Counted from the first letter of the stretch, positions 54,431 through 63,057 are shown. The stretch is 64,000 nucleotides of DNA from CAYQUL01 sp964568925 (GCA_964568925.1 CAZMSJ010000002.1:59493-123492), one strand, 5' to 3'. Numbers and translations are program-made. The notes: generated by a model not told the origin, from the sequence alone.

Positions 54431-54438
54431 CATTACAC

Positions 54439-54867
54439 ATGTTAATAGGAAGCTTTCAAAGCAAAATCACAGATGGCAATCGAGTTGCGGTTCCCAAAAA
54501 ACTCAGAACTGAGTTAGGGGATCGTTTTATTGTTGCCAAATGGTATGAACAGTGTGTGGTGATGATCTCACTTACAGACTGGGAAGCACTTTTACAGAGA
54601 CTTACTGGAAAACAAGAACTGCTAACACGTGCAGTCCGTGATACTGATCGTTTTATTTTAGGTTCAGCATTTGAAGTTGAAGTTGACCGCCAAGGTCGCA
54701 TTAACTTACCAGCTAACTTAAGCATATTTGCAAACTTAAGCTCAGATGTTATATTCCTTGGACTTGGTTCTCGAGTCGAAATTTGGGATGCAACCATTTG
54801 GGCAAAGAAAGAAGGCGAAATTGCTTCTGAAGCTGCGAACCTACTAGAAAACATGTCACATGACTGA
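54439..54867 (+). CDS. mraZ: Transcriptional regulator MraZ
   Basis: MraZ, 142 aa, with two SpoVT/AbrB-like half-domains. The first begins 'LIGSFQSKITDGNRVAVPKKLR' and the second 'EVDRQGRINLPANLS'; the DxxGR element is D-R-Q-G-R in the second copy and a reduced D-G-N-R in the first. It forms a ring that binds repeated operator DNA and controls the dcw operon, and an array of TGGTGAA repeats lies immediately upstream. The stop overlaps the rsmH start by eight bases. Confidence 0.95.
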   Translation: MLIGSFQSKITDGNRVAVPKKLRTELGDRFIVAKWYEQCVVMISLTDWEALLQRLTGKQELLTRAVRDTDRFILGSAFEVEVDRQGRINLPANLSIFANLSSDVIFLGLGSRVEIWDATIWAKKEGEIASEAANLLENMSHD

Positions 54868-55697
54868 GCACACACCAGTTCTCCTTACCGAAGTACTAGA
54901 AGCACTTAATGTTACCCCAGGCAAGCGTTATATAGACGCTACTGTTGGTGCAGGAGGTCATTCTCTTGCGATTCTAGAAAAAGGAGGAGAGCTCTTAGGT
55001 ATTGAGGCAGATTCCCACATGATACGTGTCGCGAAGGAGAGTCTTAGTCCTAACTGTCCTACGCTTCTTCACGACAATTTCGTACATATTGCAAAACTTG
55101 CTCAAGNNNNNNNNNNCTCAAGCGAATGGTTTTGTAAATATTGACGGAATCCTCATGGATTTGGGAATTTCAAACCTACATTACGAGGATTTAAAACGTG
55201 GATTTTCATTTCGAAAGCTTGCTGAACCGCTTGATATGCGGCTTTCGACTGAAACACAGCAGGTAACGGCAGCAGATTTGTTAAATGTATTACGACTTGA
55301 CCAATTAATTGATCTTTTTTCAAAAGTTCTTGAGAAAGGCGATGCAACGAAACTTTCTAAAAAGGTTGAAAGAGCACGCAATACAAAACGATTTGAAAAA
55401 GTGTATGACTTTGCATCAATTGCATTTAACCTTCCTGAAGCATTTTTAGCTTTGAGAATGGCTGTTAATGATGAAATTACGACATTAACGACTGCTTTGA
55501 CCGATGCATATAGTTTGTTAAAAGTTGGTGGGATATTAGCAGTAATAACCTTCCATTCCGGTGAGGATCGAATAGTAAAAGAATTTATGAGGTCACTTGG
55601 GCAAACACAAAAGCCAATTGCGCCGAGTGAACAGGAAGTAACTGAAAATTCAAAAAGTAGAAGTGCGAAATTGAGAATAATTACAAAAAATGAATAA
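54860..55697 (+). CDS. rsmH: 16S rRNA m4C1402 methyltransferase RsmH, split by a scaffold gap
   Basis: RsmH (MraW) methylates N4 of C1402 in 16S rRNA using SAM. 'HTPVLLTEVLEAL' at the start, 'YIDATVGAGGHS' (motif I), 'DGILMDLGIS', 'RGFSFRKLAEPLDMR' and the C-terminal 'FHSGEDRIVKEFM' are all present. Ten Ns at 55107-55116 put the two halves in different frames. The flank CTCAAG occurs on both sides of the Ns; dropping the Ns and one copy (16 bases) rejoins the frames as '...LAQANGFVNIDG...', giving 273 aa. The interruption is thus an assembly artefact and not a mutation. The protein is somewhat shorter than the usual ~310 aa. Confidence 0.93.
55107..55116. other. Assembly gap (10 N) with duplicated flank
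   Basis: Ten Ns flanked by CTCAAG at 55101-55106 and again at 55117-55122. The duplicate suggests that the two contigs actually overlap by at least six bases and that the N run does not represent missing sequence. Confidence 0.9.
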
Positions 55698-55992
55698 CAA
55701 AAGAATCGTTCAAACCAAATCAAGTAAAAAGAAGTTTGTATTAGGCTACATCATCGTGTGCCTCGCAATAACAATTGTCTTAGGAACTCGACAAGCCTCA
55801 GTTGGTAATTCCTATTACCGTGTTGAAAGTAAAATCGCTACTCTCGAGCAGCAAGGTCGTGACATTCGAGAAGAGATAGTTTCAAAGGCATCACTTACTA
55901 CATTAAGTGAAAAGGCTACGAATCTTGGGTATAACATACCAAAAGACTTCATTTATGCTAAGGCATCAGGAATTGGTCTTGCCAGCCGTTAA
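55690..55992 (+). CDS. ftsL: FtsL/DivIC-like septal protein
   Basis: A 100-aa bitopic protein with a basic cytoplasmic tail, one membrane segment (residues ~17-34) and a predicted coiled coil ('VESKIATLEQQGRDIREEI', about 44-62), the shape of FtsL. FtsL forms a complex with FtsQ/DivIB and FtsB and activates FtsW-FtsI. Sequence identity in this family is low, so the call rests on topology and on its position between rsmH and ftsI. Starts within the end of rsmH. Confidence 0.78.
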   Translation: MNNKRIVQTKSSKKKFVLGYIIVCLAITIVLGTRQASVGNSYYRVESKIATLEQQGRDIREEIVSKASLTTLSEKATNLGYNIPKDFIYAKASGIGLASR

Positions 55993-55994
55993 TT

Positions 55995-57701
55995 ATGGAT
56001 AGAATTCGCATTCTGTCATTTGTGTTACTTCTTGGAACCGCCGCACTGCTGGTGCGTCTTTTTTATTGGCAAGTTTTGCGTGGTTCAAATCTTTCAGTAT
56101 TAGCTCGTGCTCAACAAACCTCACAATCATCAATCCGCGCGACTCGAGGAAATATTTTTTCTCGTGACGGTGAATTTTTATCTGCATCTCGAGATTTGTG
56201 GTTTTTATATGCAGATATTCAAAAAATAGAAGACAAACGTACCTTTGCAGATCAAGTGTCTGCCTTCACCTTGCCTAAAGAATCTGATGAGGCATCAAAA
56301 TCAGCTGAGGTGCGACGTATTCTTGATATTCTTTCAGACAAGAAGTTTGGTTGGGTACCGGTTAAAACTCGCATAGAGACTGCCGTTAAAAAACAGATCG
56401 AAGATTCACAAATTACCGGAGTTGCCTTTGAACCAATCGAAGGTCGAACATACCCTGAAGCTTCAAGTGCGGCTCAACTCTTGGGCTTTGTTGGGAAAAA
56501 CAATGATGGGGAAGACGTTGGCTATTTTGGACTGGAAGGTTTTTATGATCTAGTCCTCTCTGGAAAACCCGGTTTCCGTGAGCGCGCTTCAAATGCTGTA
56601 GGTGTACCAATTCTTTCCAGTGATGTACGAGAAACAGCTGCCCAGTCGGGAGTAGATTTAGTTACAACGATTGATCGAAAGGTTCAATTAACAATTGAGA
56701 AATATTTACAGGAAGGTATGCAAAAGTATGAAGCACAGAGTGGCTCAATTGTTGTCTTAGACCCTAAAACTGGAGCTGTACTAGGGATGGCTGCTTCACC
56801 TTCATTTGATCCAGCTGAGTTTTATAAATATCAAACAAAAGATTTTTCAAATCCAATTATCTCTGCATCATTTGAACCTGGTTCAATTATGAAACCTCTT
56901 GTTATGGCAGCTGGTATGGATGCCAAAGTTATTACACCAGACACAATCTGTGACCTTTGTGCTGGTCCTTACAAAGTAGATAAATATATTATTGAGACGT
57001 GGGATCACCAATATCATCAAAACTCTAGCATGGGGGACATCTTGAAACATTCAGATAACGTTGGAATGGTCTTTATCGGCAATCGTTTAGGGAAAGACAG
57101 ATTGGCTGACTATTTTGATAAATTCGGATTTGGCAGACTCACCGGTATTGATCTGCAAGGAGAGATGTCACCTCCGATGCGTGAGAAAAAAGACTGGAGT
57201 ATCGTTGATCTTGCAACTGCTTCATTTGGTCAAGGTGTTGCCGTTACTCCAATTCAGATGGCACGAGCATTCTCCGTTTTAGCAAATGACGGTAAACTTC
57301 CAAAGGCTCATGTTGTTTCAGAGTTAAAACAAGGAGATTGGTCACGAGACATTCCAGTAAGTGACGGAGAACAAGTTATTTCAAAAGATACTGTTGATCA
57401 TATGAAGGGACTTCTCGTGGAGGCTGTAAAGACGGGTGAGGCTCGTTGGGCTGCCCCAAAGGGATATCAGATAGCTGGTAAGACCGGAACAGCTCAGATT
57501 GCTGTTGGAGGCCGTTATGACGAGAAGAAAACGAACGCTAGTTTCATCGCGTTTGCTCCTGCAAATGATCCGAAATTCTTAATGCTTGTTATCTTAAATG
57601 AACCACATAGTTCTGAGTGGGCAGCAGAAACTGCGGCTCCTTTGTGGTTTACAATTTCAAAAGTGCTGTTACCATACTTTGGTGTAAAGCCATCGTTCTA
57701 G
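55995..57701 (+). CDS. ftsI: Peptidoglycan transpeptidase FtsI (PBP3-like)
   Basis: Class B penicillin-binding protein, 568 aa: N-terminal membrane anchor (residues ~5-25), dimerisation/pedestal domain with 'RATRGNIFSRDGE' near residue 48, then the transpeptidase domain. Catalytic motifs are SxxK at 297-300 (SIMK), SxN at 353-355 (SDN) and KTG at 496-498. It crosslinks septal peptidoglycan with FtsW as partner. No PASTA domains. It starts two bases after ftsL stops. Confidence 0.95.
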   Translation: MDRIRILSFVLLLGTAALLVRLFYWQVLRGSNLSVLARAQQTSQSSIRATRGNIFSRDGEFLSASRDLWFLYADIQKIEDKRTFADQVSAFTLPKESDEASKSAEVRRILDILSDKKFGWVPVKTRIETAVKKQIEDSQITGVAFEPIEGRTYPEASSAAQLLGFVGKNNDGEDVGYFGLEGFYDLVLSGKPGFRERASNAVGVPILSSDVRETAAQSGVDLVTTIDRKVQLTIEKYLQEGMQKYEAQSGSIVVLDPKTGAVLGMAASPSFDPAEFYKYQTKDFSNPIISASFEPGSIMKPLVMAAGMDAKVITPDTICDLCAGPYKVDKYIIETWDHQYHQNSSMGDILKHSDNVGMVFIGNRLGKDRLADYFDKFGFGRLTGIDLQGEMSPPMREKKDWSIVDLATASFGQGVAVTPIQMARAFSVLANDGKLPKAHVVSELKQGDWSRDIPVSDGEQVISKDTVDHMKGLLVEAVKTGEARWAAPKGYQIAGKTGTAQIAVGGRYDEKKTNASFIAFAPANDPKFLMLVILNEPHSSEWAAETAAPLWFTISKVLLPYFGVKPSF

Positions 57702-57703
57702 CG

Positions 57704-57709
57704 TATAAT
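57704..57709 (+). promoter_or_regulatory. -10 box TATAAT upstream of mraY
   Basis: Consensus TATAAT eight bases before the ATG at 57718, directly after the ftsI stop. It suggests an internal, near-leaderless promoter for mraY. Confidence 0.5.
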
Positions 57710-57717
57710 AAATCTAT

Positions 57718-58788
57718 ATGAATTTAGCCAGTACCCCACAATCAATCCTTACTATGGCTTTGGGATTAATTATTTTCTCCTTTTTAATTACAGCAATATT
57801 AATCGTTCCTTTTATCGATTTTCTGTACAAATTAAAGTTTACGAGACGAGTTGAGGGAGTCGGTGGTAAAGCAAAATCACTTTTTGATAAATTGCATGAC
57901 AAGAAAGCGGGTACCCCAATCGGTGGTGGAATTCTCGTTATCTTAATTGTTACAGTCCTTTTTGTAACACTTCTGCCTTTAGCTTCTCGAATGGGACTCT
58001 TTATTCAATCCTCCTTTGCTCTTTCGAAAGAAGTTTTCGTTATCGTTTTCTCCTTTGTTTCCTTTGGTCTCTTAGGGTTACTAGACGATGGGATAAAAAT
58101 TTTTGGTAAGCCAAAACCTGGTGCGCTAGGTTCAGTTTTTGGTCTCACAAAAACTCAAAAATTTGTTATGCAGTGGATATTGGCAGGAGCAATCGGTTAC
58201 TACCTCTATTCATATATGGGAATACAAATTCTACATATTCCACTTATTAACGTAACGCTTCAATTGGGTTGGCTATACGTTCCATTTGCTGCTTTTGTCA
58301 TAATCTTTTTTACCAATGCATTTAACTTTACTGATGGTCTTGATGGATTGGCCTCAGGACTCTTAATGATTTTCCTTTTCGCCTACATCGTTATTACGGG
58401 GACCGCGAGCTTAGATACACCGCTATTTATGTTCATTGGTTTGTGGCTTGGAAGTCTAATTGCCTTCTTATACTTTAATACCTGGCCAGCTCGTATCTGG
58501 ATGGGGGACGCAGGCGCATTGTCCTTTGGCGCCATGATTGCGGTGATTGGACTAATTACCGGAAATATTTTGGCAACCTTTGTTATTGGAGGCCTCTTTG
58601 TTATCGAAGCTGCTTCATCTCTCCTTCAAATATTAAGTTACAAATTATTTAAGAGAAAACTTTTTCCGTTAGCTCCTATTCACCACACCTTTTTGGCACT
58701 TGGTTGGGAAGAGCCAAAAATTGTTATCCGTGCATGGCTTGCCGGTATCATGCTCGCCATTTTTGGTCTTTGGATATCAAGTATTTAA
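57718..58788 (+). CDS. mraY: Phospho-MurNAc-pentapeptide translocase MraY
   Basis: MraY, 356 aa, ten membrane segments; makes lipid I from UDP-MurNAc-pentapeptide and undecaprenyl phosphate. Conserved motifs: 'HDKKAGTPIGGG' near residue 60, 'LLDDGIK' near 121 (catalytic DD), 'NAFNFTDGLDGLASG' near 200, 'GDAGALSFG' near 263 and 'PIHHTFLALGW' near 319. All key residues are seen. No murF or murE separates it from ftsI, unlike the standard dcw order. Confidence 0.96.
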   Translation: MNLASTPQSILTMALGLIIFSFLITAILIVPFIDFLYKLKFTRRVEGVGGKAKSLFDKLHDKKAGTPIGGGILVILIVTVLFVTLLPLASRMGLFIQSSFALSKEVFVIVFSFVSFGLLGLLDDGIKIFGKPKPGALGSVFGLTKTQKFVMQWILAGAIGYYLYSYMGIQILHIPLINVTLQLGWLYVPFAAFVIIFFTNAFNFTDGLDGLASGLLMIFLFAYIVITGTASLDTPLFMFIGLWLGSLIAFLYFNTWPARIWMGDAGALSFGAMIAVIGLITGNILATFVIGGLFVIEAASSLLQILSYKLFKRKLFPLAPIHHTFLALGWEEPKIVIRAWLAGIMLAIFGLWISSI

Positions 58789-58799
58789 TTTAAGGATGC

Positions 58800-58805
58800 T
58801 ATGAT
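58800..58805 (+). promoter_or_regulatory. -10 box TATGAT, leaderless start of ftsW
   Basis: TATGAT ends six bases before the GTG at 58812. The gap after mraY is 23 bases, with no Shine-Dalgarno immediately before the GTG. Confidence 0.5.
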
Positions 58806-58811
58806 GTATTC

Positions 58812-59921
58812 GTGCGTAGAATACACAAGAGTCAACCAGCTAAACAGAAACGAATTCAAGGTTTTGATAAAACGTTTGCAGCTCTTGCATTACTGTTAAC
58901 TATTTTAGGACTTCTCTCAGTTGCCAATACTTCTGCACCACTTGCGACTGCAACATTTAATGACCCCTACTTCTTTATAAAACAACAATTAACCTGGGCA
59001 GTCATTGGATTAGTTGGATTGGTCGTTGCTGCAATTTTTCCACTTGAGATTATGCAGCGATATTCCCGTGTGTTCTTCTATGCAACGGTTATTTGCTTAG
59101 TTGTCGTGTTGATTCCTGGATTTGGATCCAAGGCTCTTGGAGCACGTCGCTGGATTGCATTAGGGCCAGTAGGGTTTCAGCCATCAGAATTAATCAAACT
59201 TGCTCTTGCAATGTTTTTTGCTGATTTAGCTGCCCGGAAGGCCCCACTCAAGCATTATATTTGGAGCTTAGGAGGAGTTACCGCACTTATTATGTTGCAA
59301 CCAGATCTTGGAACGACCATTACGATCGTAGTTATCGCTTTTACTCAACTCTTTATTATTGGGTTTCCTCTTTTTTCTCTTGGAGTCGTTGCTGCAAGTG
59401 GGGCATTTGCAACACTTATCCTTATCTTAACCTCAACGTACAGACGTGCACGTCTTTTAACATTCTTTTCTCCACACGATGACCCAAGTGGTGTTGATTA
59501 TCATGTGAGACAAATCATGATTGCCTTGGGTTCTGGAGGCTTGTTTGGTTTGGGCATCGGCCAATCCAGACAAAAGCAACTTTTTTTGCCAGAGACTGCC
59601 ACTGATTCGGTCTTTGCCGTAATCTCTGAAGAAATGGGCTTTTTTGGAGCAAGTGCTGTCATTCTTTTATTGTTAGGGTTTATTTTTCGAGCAGTAAAAA
59701 TTGCGAAGAAGGCTGATGGCGTGTTTGCACAGACACTCGCAATTGGTATCTCTGGTTGGATTGCAGGTCAAATGTTCTTTAACATTGCCTCAATGGTTGC
59801 CTTAACGCCATTAACTGGAATTCCCCTACCATTTTTTAGTTACGGTGGAAGTAGCTTAACAATGATGCTTGTCTCAGTTGGTATACTTCTTAATATAAGT
59901 GCACATGGAAAACAAAATTAA
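58812..59921 (+). CDS. ftsW: Septal peptidoglycan polymerase FtsW
   Basis: SEDS-family protein, 369 aa, with ten membrane segments; polymerises lipid II at the septum together with FtsI. Visible motifs: 'GARRWIALGPVGFQPSELIKLA' region near residue 110-130, 'SEEMGFFGA' near residue 271 and 'GIPLPFFSYGGSS' near residue 335. The gene starts with GTG. Its end overlaps murG by 17 bases from the ATG chosen for that gene. murD is absent from its usual place just upstream. Confidence 0.95.
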   Translation: MRRIHKSQPAKQKRIQGFDKTFAALALLLTILGLLSVANTSAPLATATFNDPYFFIKQQLTWAVIGLVGLVVAAIFPLEIMQRYSRVFFYATVICLVVVLIPGFGSKALGARRWIALGPVGFQPSELIKLALAMFFADLAARKAPLKHYIWSLGGVTALIMLQPDLGTTITIVVIAFTQLFIIGFPLFSLGVVAASGAFATLILILTSTYRRARLLTFFSPHDDPSGVDYHVRQIMIALGSGGLFGLGIGQSRQKQLFLPETATDSVFAVISEEMGFFGASAVILLLLGFIFRAVKIAKKADGVFAQTLAIGISGWIAGQMFFNIASMVALTPLTGIPLPFFSYGGSSLTMMLVSVGILLNISAHGKQN

Positions 59922-61014
59922 AATACTCATGACAGGAGGGCACGGTGGTACTGCTGCCTTGGGTACGGCTGACGCAATAAAGAAACGAAACCCCGACGCT
60001 GTCATTAAGTGGGTTGGACCAAAGCATGCTGTTGAAGGGAAACGAGCATTAACGCTTGAGTTTAAAATCTTTTCTGACGAAGGAATTCAGTGCATTCCAA
60101 TTATTGCTGGACGAGTACAACGAAAATTCACTCGATACACACTTCCTTCACTTGCAAAAATCCCGGTAGGGTTTGCTCATGCTCTACAAATTTTACTTCG
60201 TGAGAAACCATACATTGTTGTTTCCTTTGGCGGATTTGCTGCAGTTCCTGTTGTATTTGCTGCATACCTCTTACGCATTCCAGTTGTGTTACATGAACAA
60301 ACAATCGCGACAGGACTTGCTAACAAAGTGAGTGCTCGATTTGCAACGAAAATTGCAATTGCTCGAAAAGAAAGCAGTCAGTTCTTTCCAAAAGTAAAAA
60401 CTGTTTTAACTGGTAACCCTCTTTTGCCACAAATAACTGATATCAAGCCAAAACTCACTCTTCCAAAGAGACCGACTATTTATATTACCTGTGGATCACG
60501 AGGAGCACAGAATGTGAACATCGCAATTCTTGCGGCACTTCCTGAGTTGTTGAAAAAATACAAGGTTATTCACCAGACAGGGGACCTTGATTATCAAAAA
60601 TTTGTAAAAGCACATGCAACGCTAAGTGAATCTGATCAGAAAAATTACACCGTGTTGTCATTTACAGATCCACGTCGAGTATGGAAGATGTATGAAGATT
60701 CTCATCTGGTTATTGCTCGAGCTGGAGCAAATACGGTAAGTGAAATTATAGTTGCTGCCCGTCCTGCTGTTTTTATCCCAATTCCGTGGACTCGGTACAA
60801 CGAGCAAACAAAAAATGCGTTGGCTGTTGTCAATCAAGGTGGAGGACTATTACTTCCTCAAAGTGAGTTAACTGAGACAACACTCTTAATGCATTTAGAT
60901 AAACTTGTCCAAAATTATGAATCATACGTTTCAAAACTCTTGCTCATTAATTCAATTGATCGAGAAGCAGCTGACTCGTTGGCCAATCTTGTACTTAAAA
61001 TGACTCACGTATGA
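59905..61014 (+). CDS. murG: UDP-GlcNAc:lipid I GlcNAc transferase MurG
   Basis: MurG, 369 aa from the ATG at 59905 (a GTG at 59899 is two codons upstream). GT-B fold enzyme that turns lipid I into lipid II. The first glycine-rich loop reads 'MTGGHGGTAALGTA', rearranged from the usual GGTGGH form; the second is 'CGSRGAQNVN' near residue 193; the UDP-GlcNAc site 'ARAGANTVSEI' near 272 and 'NEQTKNA' near 296 are intact. Coupled to ftsQ by ATGA. murC, usually next, is missing here. Confidence 0.93.
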   Translation: MENKIKILMTGGHGGTAALGTADAIKKRNPDAVIKWVGPKHAVEGKRALTLEFKIFSDEGIQCIPIIAGRVQRKFTRYTLPSLAKIPVGFAHALQILLREKPYIVVSFGGFAAVPVVFAAYLLRIPVVLHEQTIATGLANKVSARFATKIAIARKESSQFFPKVKTVLTGNPLLPQITDIKPKLTLPKRPTIYITCGSRGAQNVNIAILAALPELLKKYKVIHQTGDLDYQKFVKAHATLSESDQKNYTVLSFTDPRRVWKMYEDSHLVIARAGANTVSEIIVAARPAVFIPIPWTRYNEQTKNALAVVNQGGGLLLPQSELTETTLLMHLDKLVQNYESYVSKLLLINSIDREAADSLANLVLKMTHV

Positions 61015-61703
61015 GATTTCGTGTTAAAAACCGCCTCCGAGCTGTCTTTCTCCTGGTAGGAATTCTTCTTGTTTTCTTTACCCTCTATACCGTTGTTGCT
61101 CCCATTAATCGTATTGACTGTTTTACTCTTGATCACCCATGTTCAGAACCAATTTATTCTCGCCTTCAAGCAGTTTCACTTAATAAACCAGCCTTTCTTT
61201 CAATGAGAGCTGCGTCGACCTACGTATCAAATGAGAGAAGAATTATCTCATCACGAGTAATTTATTCATTCCCCCGCAAGATGAGAGTTGATATAATTAC
61301 AAGCGAACCATCGGTCGCTATTCGGCCAATGGGAGTAAATGAGTACACCTTATTTGATGAAAATGGCCGAGTGCTTGATGTATCAGACACAAGTGATCTA
61401 CCAACACTCACGATAGGGCAAATTATTTCAGCTGATCAAATTTCATTTGTAGCACAGTTATACGCTTCTCTTGCAACGTACTTTGGCGTTGAAGATGGTG
61501 AAGTATCAACCGACGCTTTGAAGGTGACAATTAAAGCAATGACTCAGCCGTATCACTTTAATTATCCGCTCACTGGGGACGTTGATCGTCTACTTGGAGC
61601 AACTCGTGTAGTTTTAGGGGAGTTGAATGTCGAGCATGAAAACCCTACAATGAAAACAATTGATTTTAGGTTCAAGAATCCAGTCGTGAAAAAGTTACAA
61701 TAA
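61011..61703 (+). CDS. ftsQ: FtsQ/DivIB-like division protein
   Basis: Bitopic protein, 230 aa: short basic tail, membrane segment (residues ~11-30) and an outer domain with 'SRVIYSFPRKMRVDIITSEPSVAI' at about 81-104, corresponding to the end of the POTRA domain (the 'V.R.wP..l.i.i.Er.p' pattern). The POTRA part is short and atypical. FtsQ links FtsL/FtsB to the divisome. Assigned on topology, motif and position between murG and ftsA. Confidence 0.85.
   Translation: MRFRVKNRLRAVFLLVGILLVFFTLYTVVAPINRIDCFTLDHPCSEPIYSRLQAVSLNKPAFLSMRAASTYVSNERRIISSRVIYSFPRKMRVDIITSEPSVAIRPMGVNEYTLFDENGRVLDVSDTSDLPTLTIGQIISADQISFVAQLYASLATYFGVEDGEVSTDALKVTIKAMTQPYHFNYPLTGDVDRLLGATRVVLGELNVEHENPTMKTIDFRFKNPVVKKLQ
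61696..61701 (+). promoter_or_regulatory. -10 box TACAAT, possible leaderless start of ftsA
   Basis: TACAAT, overlapping the last codons of ftsQ, ends six bases before the ATG at 61708. The same spacing is seen at other leaderless starts in the window. Confidence 0.45.
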
Positions 61704-61707
61704 AACA

Positions 61708-62991
61708 ATGACAACAAAACCACGTATTATTTCAGCAATAGATATCGGATCTTCAAAAATCGTTACATTAATTGCACAAGTTTCAGTAGAACCAATGACC
61801 TATGAAACAACTGTTAACATTGTTGGTGTATCTTCAACTCCATCGAAGGGTGTTAAAAAAGGACAGATTGTTGATATAGAAGATTCCGTTGAGTCAGCTA
61901 TTGCTTCAGTCGAGGCAGCAGAGCGAATGGCAGGCTACCATCTTGATCGTGCGTACATCTCAGTTGGAGGTGCACACATCGCTTCACAAAACTCAACAGG
62001 CGTCGTTGCTGTATCTGATCCCCATGGTGAGGTAACTGGTGCTGATGTAGATCGTGTAATCGATGCTGCACGAGCAATTTCTCTTCCTGCATCTCGTCAA
62101 ATCATTCATGTCCTTCCTCGAGAGTTTATGGTTGATGGTGAACACGGTGTCCGTGACCCAATTGCGATGTCAGGTGTTCGTTTGGAAGTTGAAACACATT
62201 TAATAACAGCGTCATCCGCTGCACTTAAAAATTTAACCAAAGCAGTTGGTGAAGTAGGAGTAACGATTGATGAGACAGTCTTTACTGCATATGCCGCTAG
62301 TTACTCAACTCTTTCTGATACTGAAAAAGAGCTTGGGTGTGTATTAATTGATATTGGAGCCGGTACCACATCAGTTGCTGCGTTCGTTGATGGAGCTCTT
62401 GCCTACTCAGGTGCACTTCCAATTGGTGCACGAAACATAACTAATGATTTAGCAATAGGATTGCGTGTCTCACTTGATTCAGCTGAAGCTATTAAGCTTG
62501 CCCTATCAAACAATAAACAAGTTCGAAGTGAAAAGGATGTAAAGCTTGAACAAGTTGATATTTCTGAAACTGGTTCTGGTGAAGTGAAAAAGGTTGCAAA
62601 GAGAACTCTAACAGATGGCATTATCCGCCCACGATTGAATGAAATCTTTAATATGGTGAAGATGGAGCTTGAGAGAGCTGGTATTGTAAACAAAATTCCA
62701 TCAGGTGCCATTCTTACCGGAGGTGGTGCCAAAACATATGGTATTGAAGACGCTGCACGAAAGACTCTCGGATTGCCTGTTCGTGTCGCACTACCTAAAG
62801 GTGTCGCAGGGCTTATTGATGACATTGTTGATCCATCATTCTCAACAGCTGTTGGACTTATTTTATATGGTGCAAATAACCAACCATCTGAGCGTGAACA
62901 GAAGTCATTAAACGTTTCTCAAAAATTGAAGTTGCCAAACAGTAATATTTTTTCTAAACTGGTTGATACTGTTAAAGAACTCCTGCCTTAG
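61708..62991 (+). CDS. ftsA: Cell division protein FtsA
   Basis: Actin-like FtsA, 427 aa, tethers FtsZ to the membrane. 'AIDIGSSKIV' (phosphate 1) near residue 11, 'LIDIGAGTTSVAAF' (phosphate 2) near residue 213 and 'AILTGGGAKTYGIED' (adenosine motif) near residue 331 are intact. Residues ~80-160 form the 1C subdomain. The final 'IFSKLVDTVKELL' is an amphipathic helix fitting the membrane-targeting sequence. The gene precedes ftsZ by 66 bases, which hold a separate promoter. Confidence 0.95.
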   Translation: MTTKPRIISAIDIGSSKIVTLIAQVSVEPMTYETTVNIVGVSSTPSKGVKKGQIVDIEDSVESAIASVEAAERMAGYHLDRAYISVGGAHIASQNSTGVVAVSDPHGEVTGADVDRVIDAARAISLPASRQIIHVLPREFMVDGEHGVRDPIAMSGVRLEVETHLITASSAALKNLTKAVGEVGVTIDETVFTAYAASYSTLSDTEKELGCVLIDIGAGTTSVAAFVDGALAYSGALPIGARNITNDLAIGLRVSLDSAEAIKLALSNNKQVRSEKDVKLEQVDISETGSGEVKKVAKRTLTDGIIRPRLNEIFNMVKMELERAGIVNKIPSGAILTGGGAKTYGIEDAARKTLGLPVRVALPKGVAGLIDDIVDPSFSTAVGLILYGANNQPSEREQKSLNVSQKLKLPNSNIFSKLVDTVKELLP

Positions 62992-62997
62992 TCGTAC

Positions 62998-63016
62998 TTA
63001 TTGTTTTTGACAATAA
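62998..63016. repeat. Inverted repeat at the ftsZ promoter
   Basis: TTATTGT (62998-63004), five-base loop, ACAATAA (63010-63016): a perfect seven-base inverted repeat covering the -35 box. It may be an operator; the stem is too AT-rich to be a good terminator. Confidence 0.45.
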
Positions 63017-63034
63017 ACGGTTATCTGTTACACT
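63007..63034 (+). promoter_or_regulatory. ftsZ promoter (TTGACA, 16 bases, TACACT)
   Basis: TTGACA (63007-63012) and TACACT (63029-63034), 16 bases apart, with a start expected near 63041 and a leader of about 17 bases. This would let ftsZ be expressed separately from the MraZ-controlled operon. Confidence 0.65.
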
Positions 63035-63057
63035 GCCCCTAGTTATATTTCATATTT

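Noticed and set aside
55026..55697. rsmH second half as an independent gene
   Set aside because: Its start lies within the first half and its frame arises from the scaffold Ns; rejoining at the repeated CTCAAG gives one intact gene.
62403..62825. A 140-codon open frame antisense to ftsA
   Set aside because: It is a compositional shadow of a strongly conserved gene and has no promoter or ribosome-binding site.
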